From assembly GCA_019418235.1 (NCBI GenBank), contig DYCH01000072.1, positions 1 through 23,452 on the forward strand: a stretch of 23,452 bases of DNA, given 5' to 3'. Positions 1-6,319 of this stretch are shown here, one piece after another (position 1 is the first letter of the stretch; every line of letters starts with the position of its first letter). The notes under the pieces were generated by a model that had not been told where the DNA came from, ran no database searches, and saw only the letters and a list, made by a program, of their open reading frames with translations. Source of the DNA: Sutterella sp. (GTDB lineage Bacteria; Pseudomonadota; Gammaproteobacteria; Burkholderiales; Burkholderiaceae_F). A program made the position numbers and the translations under genes.

Positions 1-52
1 TGAAGGTGGTCGTACGGTTGGCGCCGGCGTGGTTGCCAAGATCCTCGAATAA
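1..52 (+). CDS. tuf: Elongation factor Tu, C-terminal end (partial)
   Basis: Only the last 16 codons are in the window, followed by TAA at 50-52. They read EGGRTVGAGVVAKILE, the near-invariant carboxyl end of bacterial EF-Tu, which belongs to the domain 3 beta-barrel. EF-Tu delivers aminoacyl-tRNA to the ribosomal A site in a GTP-dependent way. Its position directly before rpsJ is the usual str-S10 junction of proteobacteria. The gene starts outside the window, so nothing can be said about its beginning or promoter. Confidence 0.93.
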   Translation, partial: EGGRTVGAGVVAKILE

Positions 53-78
53 TATTTCAGCTAACTACTGAGATTTAT

Positions 79-107
79 TTGACAAATAGAGGACGCGGGG
101 TTATACT
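79..107 (+). promoter_or_regulatory. Sigma70-type promoter for rpsJ
   Basis: A consensus -35 TTGACA (79-84) is followed by a 17-bp spacer and a -10 TATACT (102-107), so transcription should begin near 114. That leaves a leader of only about 40 nt before rpsJ, too short for the long L4-responsive S10 leader known from E. coli. The -10 sits in the loop of the inverted repeat described separately (86-120). Confidence 0.8.
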
Positions 108-120
108 CGGCGTCCTCTAT
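86..120 (+). repeat. Perfect 10-bp inverted repeat around the rpsJ -10
   Basis: ATAGAGGACG (86-95) and CGTCCTCTAT (111-120) are exact reverse complements separated by 15 bases that contain the -10 hexamer TATACT. As RNA from upstream it could act as a tuf terminator hairpin, with a T-rich but interrupted tail (121-140). As DNA it is an operator-like symmetric site placed over the promoter spacer and start point. Which role applies cannot be decided from the sequence. Confidence 0.65.
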
Positions 121-155
121 TGTTCTTTAGTGTTCTTTTATAAGGAAAAATCGAA

Positions 156-467
156 ATGCAATCTCAACGCATTCGTATTCGCCTTAAGGCGTTTGATTAC
201 AAGTTGATTGATCAATCAGCTCAAGAAATCGTTGACACGGCCAAGCGCACGGGCGCTGTGGTTCGCGGTCCTGTTCCTCTTCCCACTCGCATCCAACGTT
301 TCGACATTTTGCGTTCTCCGCACGTCAACAAGACGAGTCGTGACCAATTCGAAATCCGTACGCATCAACGTTTGATGGACATCATCGATCCGACCGACAA
401 GACGGTTGACGCTTTGATGAAGTTGGATTTGGCTGCCGGCGTGGACGTCGAAATCAAGGTACAATAA
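156..467 (+). CDS. rpsJ: 30S ribosomal protein S10
   Basis: The 103-residue product is the usual length for S10 and begins MQSQRIRIRLKAFDYKLID, the family's first strand. S10 belongs to the 3' domain (head) of the small subunit and, with NusB, also acts in transcription antitermination. The internal segment GPVPLPTRIQRFDILRSPHV corresponds to the extended loop that reaches into the head. The ATG is preceded by AAGGA at 142-146. Unlike the E. coli S10 operon, the gene is followed by a 139-base gap holding another promoter, so rpsJ can be made separately from rplC and the rest. Confidence 0.98.
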   Translation: MQSQRIRIRLKAFDYKLIDQSAQEIVDTAKRTGAVVRGPVPLPTRIQRFDILRSPHVNKTSRDQFEIRTHQRLMDIIDPTDKTVDALMKLDLAAGVDVEIKVQ

Positions 468-482
468 TTTTTTGCTTTTGAC

Positions 483-511
483 TTGCAAGGTTTTTAATTG
501 CAAGGTACAAT
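483..511 (+). promoter_or_regulatory. Promoter for rplC and the downstream S10 cluster
   Basis: The -35 is TTGCAA (483-488), the spacer is 17 bp and the -10 is TACAAT (506-511). The -35 lies in the palindrome CTTGCAAG, and TTGCAAGG is repeated exactly 15 bp downstream (483-490 and 498-505), so the -10 directly follows the second copy. CTTGCAA/TTGCAAG (482-488, 498-504) could also pair as a 7-bp stem. The -35 variant CTTGCnn recurs at the rplN, rpmJ and rplQ promoters. Transcription would start near 518. Confidence 0.6.
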
Positions 512-517
512 CGCGCC

Positions 518-606
518 TTTCTCGTTAAGAAAAATTAATAGAGATTTTTCTAACGATCTTTTTTAAAAAATGGTCCCGGCCAATCGTAGCCGGGGTGGAG
601 ATAACA
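518..606 (+). promoter_or_regulatory. Structured leader upstream of rplC
   Basis: The untranslated leader carries a long hairpin (523-535 with 544-555, one bulged A, 8-base loop), then a run of six T and six A (559-570), then a GC-rich hairpin CCCGGC/GCCGGG (575-580 with 589-594) that ends directly beside the rplC ribosome-binding site TGGAG (596-600). Because rplD (L4) is the second gene of this unit, the leader is a candidate target for L4 feedback or another ribosomal protein. That role is inferred from position only. Confidence 0.5.
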
Positions 607-1251
607 ATGAGTGAAAAACTCGGCTTAGTTGGTCGTAAGATCGGCATGACGCGCATCTTTACCGAGGATGGTGAATCCATTCCCGTTACGGTGCTCGACA
701 TGGCTGGTAACCGTATCACGCAAGTGAAGACGGAAGAAAACGACGGCTACAATGCCATTCAAGTCGCATTCGGCTCTAAGAAGCCGTCTCGTGTGAGCAA
801 GCCGCTTGCCGGTCACTATGCTAAGGCTGGTGTCGAAGCTGGTGAAATGCTCAAAGAGTTCCATATCGAAGCTGACGCTCTCGCCAATTTGACGGTGGGT
901 TCCACGTTGTCCGTGGAAATGTTCACGGCTGGCCAAAAGGTCGACGTGACCGGTGTCACGATCGGTAAGGGTTTTGCTGGCGCTATCAAGCGTCACCACT
1001 TCTCGTCCAACCGTGCTAGCCACGGTAACTCCGTGACGACTCGTGCACCTGGTTCTATCGGTAATCGTCAAGATCCGGGTCGTGTTTTCCCGGGCAAGCG
1101 TATGGCTGGCCACTTGGGCGACGTGCAACGCACGACGCAAAACCTCGTGGTGGCTCGTATTGACGTCGAACGTCAATTGTTGCTTGTTCGCGGTGCAGTC
1201 CCCGGTGCCAAGGGCGGTAAGATTATCGTCCGTCCGGCTGTGAAGGCTTAA
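607..1251 (+). CDS. rplC: 50S ribosomal protein L3
   Basis: The 214-residue product is a full-length L3, an early-assembly large-subunit protein that binds near the 3' end of 23S rRNA with a loop reaching toward the peptidyl transferase centre. The ATG at 607, preceded by GGAG (597-600), gives MSEKLGLVGRKIGMTRIF, the normal start. An in-frame GTG at 595 lies inside the ribosome-binding site and is rejected. The loop contains SIGNRQDPGRVFPGKRM, whose Gln (about residue 155) matches the glutamine methylated by PrmB in E. coli. It is the first gene after the second S10-cluster promoter, and rplD follows after 10 bases. Confidence 0.98.
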   Translation: MSEKLGLVGRKIGMTRIFTEDGESIPVTVLDMAGNRITQVKTEENDGYNAIQVAFGSKKPSRVSKPLAGHYAKAGVEAGEMLKEFHIEADALANLTVGSTLSVEMFTAGQKVDVTGVTIGKGFAGAIKRHHFSSNRASHGNSVTTRAPGSIGNRQDPGRVFPGKRMAGHLGDVQRTTQNLVVARIDVERQLLLVRGAVPGAKGGKIIVRPAVKA

Positions 1252-1261
1252 GGAGCAATCA

Positions 1262-1882
1262 ATGGAACTCAATGTCCTGAACGAACAAGGTAATGAATCT
1301 GCCAAGTTGGCAGCTTCCGACGCCGTGTTTGGTCGTGAATACAATGAAGCTTTGGTTCACCAAATCGTGGTGGCTTATCAAGCTAACGAACGTCAAGGCA
1401 CCCGCGCTCAATTGACGCGTGCTAACGTTCATCATTCGACCAAGAAGCCCTGGCGTCAAAAGGGTACGGGCCGCGCTCGTAGTGGTATGACTTCCTCCCC
1501 CGTGTGGCGTGGTGGTGGTCGTGCTTTCCCGAACACTCCGAATGAAAATTTCAGCCAAAAGGTCAACAAGAAGATGTTCCGCGCTGCCATGGCTTCGATC
1601 TACTCGAAGTTGGTTGCTGACGGTCGCTTGGTTGTTGTTGACTCTATCAGCGCTGAAACGCCGAAGACCAAGGCTTTCGCTCAAAAGTTGAAGGCTATGG
1701 GCTTGGAATCGGCCATGATTATCACCAAGGAAGTTGACGAAAACCTCTATTTGGCTTCTCGCAACTTGAAGAACGTTTTGGTGGTTATGCCGCGTTATGC
1801 TGATCCGCTCTCCTTGATTTTCTATAAGAAGATCGTGGTGACGAAGGACGCTATCGCTCAGCTTGAGGAGATGTGGGGATGA
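1262..1882 (+). CDS. rplD: 50S ribosomal protein L4
   Basis: The product has 206 residues. The extended loop reaching into the exit tunnel is recognisable around KPWRQKGTGRARSGM (residues about 60-75), followed by the alpha/beta globular domain. In E. coli L4 also represses its own operon by acting on the S10 leader. Here the only long leader upstream is the one before rplC, so if L4 feedback exists it would act there (inference). AGGAG (1251-1255) precedes the ATG. The stop codon TGA (1880-1882) overlaps the start of rplW, indicating translational coupling. Confidence 0.98.
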   Translation: MELNVLNEQGNESAKLAASDAVFGREYNEALVHQIVVAYQANERQGTRAQLTRANVHHSTKKPWRQKGTGRARSGMTSSPVWRGGGRAFPNTPNENFSQKVNKKMFRAAMASIYSKLVADGRLVVVDSISAETPKTKAFAQKLKAMGLESAMIITKEVDENLYLASRNLKNVLVVMPRYADPLSLIFYKKIVVTKDAIAQLEEMWG

Positions 1883-2178
1883 TGAGCCAAGATCGTTTAA
1901 TGAAGGTGCTCCTTGCTCCGGTCGTCTCTGAAAAGAGCACGATGGTTGGCGAAAAGAACGGCCAAGTGGTTTTCCACGTTGTTGCCGACGCCACCAAGCA
2001 AGAAGTCAAGGCTGCTGTTGAATTGCTCTTTAAGGTGCAAGTTGACAGCGTTCAAATGGTCAACATCAAGGGTAAGACGGCCCGTTTCGGTCGCTTCGCC
2101 GGTAAGCACAGCGACAAGCGTAAGGCTTACGTGACCTTGAAGTCTGGTCAAGAAATTAACTTCGCAGAGGTGAAGTAA
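1879..2178 (+). CDS. rplW: 50S ribosomal protein L23
   Basis: L23 sits at the polypeptide exit site and docks trigger factor and SRP. The family core is seen in LLAPVVSEKSTMV and ATKQEVKAAVELLFKVQVDSV. Three starts are possible: GTG 1873, ATG 1879 and ATG 1882. I chose 1879, which gives 99 residues, lies 8 nt after GAGGAG (1865-1870) and forms an ATGA overlap with the rplD stop. ATG 1882 would shorten the protein by one residue. The stop TAA shares its last base with the rplB ATG. Confidence 0.95.
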   Translation: MMSQDRLMKVLLAPVVSEKSTMVGEKNGQVVFHVVADATKQEVKAAVELLFKVQVDSVQMVNIKGKTARFGRFAGKHSDKRKAYVTLKSGQEINFAEVK

Positions 2179-3005
2179 TGGCTCTCGTCAAATTGAAACC
2201 GACGTCGGCCGGTCGTCGTCATGCTGTTAAGGTTGTTAACGCCGAATTGCACAAGGGTAAGCCCTTTGCTGCTCTTCTCGAAAAGAAGAACCGTTCTTCT
2301 GGCCGTAACAACAATGGTCACATCACCTGCCGTCATAAGGGTGGTGGCCACAAGAAGGCTTATCGTATTATTGACTTTAAGCGTAACAAGGATGGTATCG
2401 CTGCTCGTGTTGAACGCATCGAATACGATCCGAACCGTTCCGCTCACATCGCTCTCGTGCTCTACGCCGACGGCGAACGTCGCTACATCATTGCCCCGAA
2501 GGGCTTGACGGTTGGCGCCGAATTGATGAATGGTCAAGAAGCTCCGATCAAAGTGGGTAACACGCTTCCTTTGCGTAACATCCCCATCGGTTCTACGATT
2601 CACTGTATCGAAATGAAGCCGGGTAAGGGCGCCCAATTGGTTCGCTCCGCTGGTGCTTTTGCTCAATTGATCGCTCGTGAAGGCGAATACGCTCAAGTTC
2701 GTATGCGCTCTGGCGAAGTGCGTTTGATCCATATCGAATGCCGTGCCACGATCGGTATGGTTGGCAATGAAGAGAACAGTTTGCGCGAACTCGGTAAGGC
2801 TGGTGCTAAGCGCTGGCGTGGTGTTCGTCCGACGGTCCGTGGCGTTGCCATGAACCCGGTGGATCACCCGCACGGTGGTGGTGAAGGCCGTACTGGCACG
2901 GGTCGTGCTCCGGTTACGCCTTGGGGTCAACTCACCAAGGGTTACCGTACTCGTAACAACAAGCGCACCGATTCTATGATCGTTTCGCGCCGAAACCGTA
3001 AATAA
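2178..3005 (+). CDS. rplB: 50S ribosomal protein L2
   Basis: The 275-residue product is full length and carries the OB-fold N-terminal and SH3-like C-terminal RNA-binding domains of L2. The C-terminal motif NPVDHPHGGGEGR contains His230, equivalent to the conserved His229 of E. coli L2 near the peptidyl transferase centre. L2 is needed for subunit association. The start overlaps the rplW stop by one base (TAATG), so translation is probably coupled. rpsS follows after 11 bases that include a purine-rich AAGGGGG ribosome-binding site. Confidence 0.98.
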   Translation: MALVKLKPTSAGRRHAVKVVNAELHKGKPFAALLEKKNRSSGRNNNGHITCRHKGGGHKKAYRIIDFKRNKDGIAARVERIEYDPNRSAHIALVLYADGERRYIIAPKGLTVGAELMNGQEAPIKVGNTLPLRNIPIGSTIHCIEMKPGKGAQLVRSAGAFAQLIAREGEYAQVRMRSGEVRLIHIECRATIGMVGNEENSLRELGKAGAKRWRGVRPTVRGVAMNPVDHPHGGGEGRTGTGRAPVTPWGQLTKGYRTRNNKRTDSMIVSRRNRK

Positions 3006-3016
3006 GGGGGCCTAGA

Positions 3017-3283
3017 ATGTCTCGTTCCTTAAAGAAAGGCCCGTTTGTTGATGGGCACTTGATGAAGAAAGTGGAAGCCGCCCAAGCTGGCCGTGACAAG
3101 CGTCCGGTCAAGACCTGGTCTCGTCGTTCTACGATTCTTCCTGAGTTCATCGGTTTGACGATTGCCGTCCATAATGGCCGTCAACACGTCCCGGTGTACG
3201 TTAATGAAAACATGGTCGGCCACAAGTTGGGCGAATTCGCTTTGACCCGTACGTTTAAGGGTCACGCGTCCGACAAGAAATAA
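3017..3283 (+). CDS. rpsS: 30S ribosomal protein S19
   Basis: The 88-residue protein begins MSRSLKKGPFVDGHLMKKV, a signature S19 start, and contains TWSRRSTILPEFIGLTIAVH and the GHKLGEFALTRTFKGH tail. S19 pairs with S13 in the head of the 30S subunit and contacts the A-site finger bridge. Length is close to the usual 91-92. It sits between rplB and rplV as in most bacteria. Confidence 0.97.
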   Translation: MSRSLKKGPFVDGHLMKKVEAAQAGRDKRPVKTWSRRSTILPEFIGLTIAVHNGRQHVPVYVNENMVGHKLGEFALTRTFKGHASDKK

Positions 3284-3300
3284 CTAGTAGGAGTTAGATA

Positions 3301-3633
3301 ATGGAAACCTCTGCTATTGTTCGTGGCGTACGTCTCTCGGCTCAAAAGGGCCGCTTGGTCGCCGACCTCGTCCGCGGTAAGCCCGTGGATAAGGCTTTGA
3401 ACATTCTTACGTTCACGCAAAAGAAAGCTGCCGTCATCATTAAGAAGGCACTTGAGTCTGCTATCGCTAACGCCGAACACAACGACGGCGCCGATATCGA
3501 CGATTTGCGCGTGACGAAGATCTACGTGGAAAAGGCTACGACGTTGCGTCGCTTCGGCGCTCGCGCTAAGGGTCGTGGTACGCGTATTAACAAGCAAACC
3601 TGCCACATCTACGTGTCTGTTGGTGACAAGTAA
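3301..3633 (+). CDS. rplV: 50S ribosomal protein L22
   Basis: The 110-residue product matches the family length. The start METSAIVRGVRLSAQKGRLV and the beta-hairpin segment (residues about 80-100, KATTLRRFGARAKGRGTRI), which lines the exit tunnel narrowing and is where macrolide-resistance changes occur in other species, are both present. The hairpin looks intact. AGGAG (3290-3294) precedes the ATG. Gene order rpsS-rplV-rpsC is the normal S10-operon order. Confidence 0.98.
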   Translation: METSAIVRGVRLSAQKGRLVADLVRGKPVDKALNILTFTQKKAAVIIKKALESAIANAEHNDGADIDDLRVTKIYVEKATTLRRFGARAKGRGTRINKQTCHIYVSVGDK

Positions 3634-3645
3634 TATAGGTGAATT

Positions 3646-4479
3646 ATGGGACAAAAAATTAACCCCACCGGCTTCCGTCTCCCTGTGACGCGTGACTGGA
3701 CCTCGCGTTGGTACGCGGAAGGCCGTGATTTCGCCCGTACGTTGGGCGAAGACTTGAAGGTTCGTAGCTTCTTGCAAAAGAAGTTGAAGAACGCTTCTGT
3801 TAGCCGTATCTTGATCGAACGTCCTGCTAAGAACGCTCGTATTACGATTTTCTCCGCCCGTCCGGGTGTTGTGATCGGTAAGCAAGGTCAAGACATCGAA
3901 GTTTTGAAGAACGAAGTTCAAAAGATGATGGGCGTGCCTGTTCACGTCAATATCGAAGAAGTTCGTCGTCCTGAACTCGACGCTCAATTGATCGCTGACA
4001 GCATCACGCAACAACTCGAAAAGCGTGTTATGTTCCGCCGTGCCATGAAGCGCGCTATGCAAAACGCTATGCGTTTGGGCGCTCAAGGTATCAAGATCAT
4101 GTCCGCTGGTCGTTTGAACGGTGCTGAAATCGCTCGTACGGAATGGTATCGTGAAGGTCGCGTGCCGCTTCATACGTTGCGCGCCAACATCGATTACGGT
4201 TTCTCTGAAGCCAATACGACGTACGGTATTATCGGTGTTAAGGTTTGGGTTTACCGTGGCGACGGCTATGCCGAAGACACGCAAGCTCAAGAAAAGAACG
4301 AACGTGAAGATCGTCGCTCTCGCCGCCCTGCTGGTGACCGCGCTGGTAAGCCGGCCGCTCGCCGCACGCGTAAGGCTGTGACGAACGAAGCTGGTGCCGC
4401 TGATGGCGAAAAGGCTGATAAGAAGCCGGTTCGTCGTGCTAAGAAGGCTGCCCCGGCTGCTTCTAAAGACGGAGAATAA
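3646..4479 (+). CDS. rpsC: 30S ribosomal protein S3 with long basic C-terminal tail
   Basis: The first ~210 residues are a complete S3: the N-terminal region MGQKINPTGFRLP, a KH type 2 domain with the loop GVVIGKQGQDIEVL, and the S3 C-terminal domain ending in KVWVYRGD. S3 lines the mRNA entry tunnel and contributes to helicase activity. The remaining ~65 residues are an Arg/Lys/Ala/Glu-rich, low-complexity tail. At 277 residues the protein is about 44 longer than E. coli S3 (233). Extended S3 tails are known in Burkholderiales, but this one is on the long side. rplP starts only 3 bases after the stop, with its ribosome-binding site GGAG inside the last rpsC codons. Confidence 0.98.
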   Translation: MGQKINPTGFRLPVTRDWTSRWYAEGRDFARTLGEDLKVRSFLQKKLKNASVSRILIERPAKNARITIFSARPGVVIGKQGQDIEVLKNEVQKMMGVPVHVNIEEVRRPELDAQLIADSITQQLEKRVMFRRAMKRAMQNAMRLGAQGIKIMSAGRLNGAEIARTEWYREGRVPLHTLRANIDYGFSEANTTYGIIGVKVWVYRGDGYAEDTQAQEKNEREDRRSRRPAGDRAGKPAARRTRKAVTNEAGAADGEKADKKPVRRAKKAAPAASKDGE

Positions 4480-4482
4480 GCG

Positions 4483-4899
4483 ATGTTGCAACCTAATCGA
4501 CGCAAGTACCGCAAGGATCAAAAGGGCCGTAACTACGGTTTAGCCACGCGTGGTGCCAACGTTTCCTTCGGTGAATTTGGTCTTAAGGCTCTTGAACGCG
4601 GCCGTCTTACGGCTCGCCAAATCGAAGCCGCTCGTCGTGCTATCACGCGCCATATTAAGCGTGGTGGTCGCGTTTGGATCCGCGTGTTCCCGGACAAGCC
4701 CATTTCCGAAAAGCCTGCCGAAGTCCGTATGGGTAACGGTAAGGGTAATCCGGAATACTGGGTGGCCTTAGTGCAACCGGGCCGTGTGCTTTATGAAATG
4801 GACGGGGTTGATGAAGCCTTGGCTCGCGAAGCTTTCGCTCTCGCAGCTGCCAAGTTGCCGATCAAGACCACGTTTGTTGTCCGCCAAATCGGTATGTAA
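4483..4899 (+). CDS. rplP: 50S ribosomal protein L16
   Basis: The 138-residue product shows the family start MLQPNRRKYRKDQKGRNYG and the PEYWVALVQPGRVLYEM segment. L16 is essential for aminoacyl-tRNA accommodation and organises the A site and central protuberance. The stretch RMGNGKGNPEYW includes the arginine that corresponds to Arg81, hydroxylated by RoxA/YcfD in E. coli. Whether that enzyme exists here cannot be seen. The gap to rpsC is 3 bases and to rpmC 12 bases. Confidence 0.98.
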   Translation: MLQPNRRKYRKDQKGRNYGLATRGANVSFGEFGLKALERGRLTARQIEAARRAITRHIKRGGRVWIRVFPDKPISEKPAEVRMGNGKGNPEYWVALVQPGRVLYEMDGVDEALAREAFALAAAKLPIKTTFVVRQIGM

Positions 4900-4911
4900 G
4901 GAGAGACGGCA

Positions 4912-5106
4912 ATGAACGCAAAAGAATTGCGCGCCATGGATGAGGCTGCGCTTAAGAAGGAATTGGCTGACTTGATGCATGCTCACTTTAAGTTACGCAT
5001 GCAACACGGTACGCAACAACTTCAAAACACGAATCAGTTGCGCACGACGCGTCGAGAAATCGCCCGCGTTCGCACGATTCTCGCTCAAAAGGCGGCCTCG
5101 AAATGA
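4912..5106 (+). CDS. rpmC: 50S ribosomal protein L29
   Basis: This 64-residue, two-helix protein begins MNAKELRAMDEAALKKELAD and includes LMHAHFKLRMQHGTQQLQNT followed by a basic second helix, the normal L29 pattern. L29 lies next to L23 at the tunnel exit and contributes to the SRP and trigger-factor platform. AAGGAG (4898-4903) precedes the ATG. The TGA stop overlaps the rpsQ start (ATGA at 5103-5106), so the two are probably translationally coupled. Confidence 0.97.
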   Translation: MNAKELRAMDEAALKKELADLMHAHFKLRMQHGTQQLQNTNQLRTTRREIARVRTILAQKAASK

Positions 5107-5378
5107 TGCAAGAAACTCAAAAAACGACGTTAACTCGTACGTTAGTTGGTAAAGTTGTCAGCAACAAGATGCAAAAGACGGTTACGGTCTTGGTTGAACG
5201 TAAAGTTAAGCATCCGTTGTACGGCAAGTTCGTGGTTGTTTCTAAGAAATACCACGCTCATACCGAAGCTAACGATTTGATGGAAGGTGATACGGTTGAA
5301 ATCTCCGAAACGCGTCCGGTTTCCAAGACCAAGTCTTGGACGGTGACGAAGGTTTTGAAGAAGGCCGAAATCATCTAA
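5103..5378 (+). CDS. rpsQ: 30S ribosomal protein S17
   Basis: The 91-residue protein has the OB-fold pattern of S17: RTLVGKVVSNKMQKTVTVLV, then HPLYGKFVVVSKKYHAH, then GDTVEISETRPVSKTKSW. S17 binds helices 7 and 11 of 16S rRNA in the 5' domain. Two consecutive ATG codons (5103 and 5106) occur. The first overlaps the rpmC stop and is chosen, with AAGG at 5089-5092. It is the last gene of the S10 cluster, and a 223-base gap with a new promoter follows. Confidence 0.97.
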   Translation: MMQETQKTTLTRTLVGKVVSNKMQKTVTVLVERKVKHPLYGKFVVVSKKYHAHTEANDLMEGDTVEISETRPVSKTKSWTVTKVLKKAEII

Positions 5379-5394
5379 TTTAAAAAAAAAAGGC

Positions 5395-5423
5395 TTGCAA
5401 GTTTTCTTTTTCTTAGATATACT
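5395..5423 (+). promoter_or_regulatory. Promoter for rplN (spc cluster)
   Basis: The -35 TTGCAA (5395-5400), inside the palindrome CTTGCAAG (5394-5401), is separated by a T-rich 17-bp spacer from the -10 TATACT (5418-5423). The same CTTGCAAG palindrome marks the rplC promoter. Transcription should begin near 5430, leaving a leader of about 170 nt before rplN. There is no convincing terminator between rpsQ and this promoter, so read-through from the S10 cluster remains possible. Confidence 0.72.
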
Positions 5424-5429
5424 TGCGGC

Positions 5430-5601
5430 TTCGTGGTTGAGGTTAACTCTCACGAGTTAGCCTCAACTGTTTTGTCAGGTGCAATATTTTTGCCTAGCAC
5501 CCCGGAAATCCGGGCTTCAGCGAAGCAAGGGTATTGCGCTTCCTCCCAATTACGGGACCAATACTATCCGCATAGCGGAATAAGTTGGGAAATAGGAAAT
5601 C
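5430..5601 (+). promoter_or_regulatory. Multi-stem structured leader of rplN
   Basis: Reading 5' to 3' there is a 14-bp hairpin with TCAC loop and one G-U pair (5436-5449 with 5454-5467). Next is a closing stem GTGCAATA/TATTGCGC (5479-5486 with 5532-5539) around two small hairpins, CCCGG-AAAT-CCGGG (5501-5514) and GCTTC-AGC-GAAGC (5514-5526). Last is a stem TCCCAA/TTGGGA (5544-5549 with 5585-5590) enclosing TCCGC-ATA-GCGGA (5567-5579). GGTGC (5478-5482) can alternatively pair with GCACC (5497-5501), giving a mutually exclusive fold. The last stem ends a few bases before the AGGA ribosome-binding site (5594-5597). It looks like a regulatory RNA, but the ligand is unknown. Confidence 0.62.
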
Positions 5602-5970
5602 ATGATTCAGATGCAAACCAAACTGGACGTGGCCGATAACACGGGCGCTCGTTCGGTGATGTGTATCAAGGTGTTGGGCGGTTCTAAGCGCCGCTACGCC
5701 AACATTGGTGATGTCATCAAAGTGACGGTTAAGGAAGCTGCTCCGCGTGGCCGCGTCAAGAAGGGTGAAGTTTACAACGCTGTTGTAGTTCGCACCGCCA
5801 AGGGCGTTCGTCGTGCTGACGGTTCCTCCATCTCTTTCGATGGTAACGCCGCTGTGTTACTTAATTCTAAGCTTGAGCCGATCGGCACTCGTATCTTCGG
5901 ACCGGTTACGCGTGAATTGCGTACGGAACAATTCATGAAGATCGTGTCTTTGGCTCCAGAAGTTTTGTAA
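5602..5970 (+). CDS. rplN: 50S ribosomal protein L14
   Basis: The 122-residue product begins MIQMQTKLDVADNTGARSVM and contains KEAAPRGRVKKGEVYNAVVV and the C-terminal GTRIFGPVTRELR, all L14 hallmarks. L14 sits on the subunit interface (bridges B5 and B8) and is the docking site for the silencing factor RsfS. It is the first gene of the spc cluster behind a long structured leader, so it is the likeliest gene to be controlled by that leader. AGGAA (5594-5598) precedes the ATG. rplX follows after 11 bases. Confidence 0.98.
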   Translation: MIQMQTKLDVADNTGARSVMCIKVLGGSKRRYANIGDVIKVTVKEAAPRGRVKKGEVYNAVVVRTAKGVRRADGSSISFDGNAAVLLNSKLEPIGTRIFGPVTRELRTEQFMKIVSLAPEVL

Positions 5971-5981
5971 GGAGACGCGCG

Positions 5982-6302
5982 ATGCAACGCATCCGTAAAG
6001 GTGACGAAGTTATCGTTATCACCGGCCGAGACAAGGGCAAGCGCGGTACCGTGCTCTCCCGCGTTGACGATCGTCACGTGACGGTTGAAGGCATTAATGT
6101 TGTTAAGAAGCACCGTCGTCCGAACCCGATGTTGGGTACGGCCGGTGGTATCGAAAACAAGGTTATGCCGATCGATCAATCTAACGTCATGCTCGTGAAT
6201 CCGGCTACTGGTAAGGGCGAACGCGTTGGTTTCAAGGAAATCGACGGTAAGAAGGTTCGCGTGTTTAAGAGCGACAACAGTGTTGTTGGCGCTAAGGCTT
6301 AA
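5982..6302 (+). CDS. rplX: 50S ribosomal protein L24
   Basis: The 106-residue product carries an N-terminal KOW motif (residues 5-32, around KGDEVIVITGRDKGKRGTV), then INVVKKHRRPNP and GGIENKVMPIDQSNVML, typical of L24. L24 is an assembly-initiator protein that binds the 5' end of 23S rRNA. The ribosome-binding site AAGGAG lies directly after the rplN stop. In E. coli S8 represses the spc operon by binding near the rplX-rplE junction. I could not identify a matching fold in the 17-base gap here. Confidence 0.97.
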   Translation: MQRIRKGDEVIVITGRDKGKRGTVLSRVDDRHVTVEGINVVKKHRRPNPMLGTAGGIENKVMPIDQSNVMLVNPATGKGERVGFKEIDGKKVRVFKSDNSVVGAKA

Positions 6303-6319
6303 TAGAGGGTAAATCGATA

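Noticed and set aside
478..483. TTGACT as the -35 of the rplC promoter
   Set aside because: It lies 22 bp from TACAAT. TTGCAA at 483-488 gives the optimal 17-bp spacing and matches the other ribosomal promoters.
3262..4521. 419-codon antisense reading frame opposite rplV-rpsC
   Set aside because: It lies wholly opposite proven ribosomal genes. Antisense stops need TTA, CTA or TCA in the sense frame, which these biased genes avoid, so long antisense frames are expected by chance.
5379..5410. A-run, CTTGCAAG and T-run after rpsQ as an intrinsic terminator
   Set aside because: CTTGCAAG has no loop when folded on itself and the only stable pairs are A-T. It is better explained as the -35 of the rplN promoter.
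5433..5639. 68-codon frame in the rplN leader overlapping rplN, possible leader peptide
   Set aside because: It starts with GTG inside a strong hairpin, has no ribosome-binding site and overlaps the rplN start in another frame.
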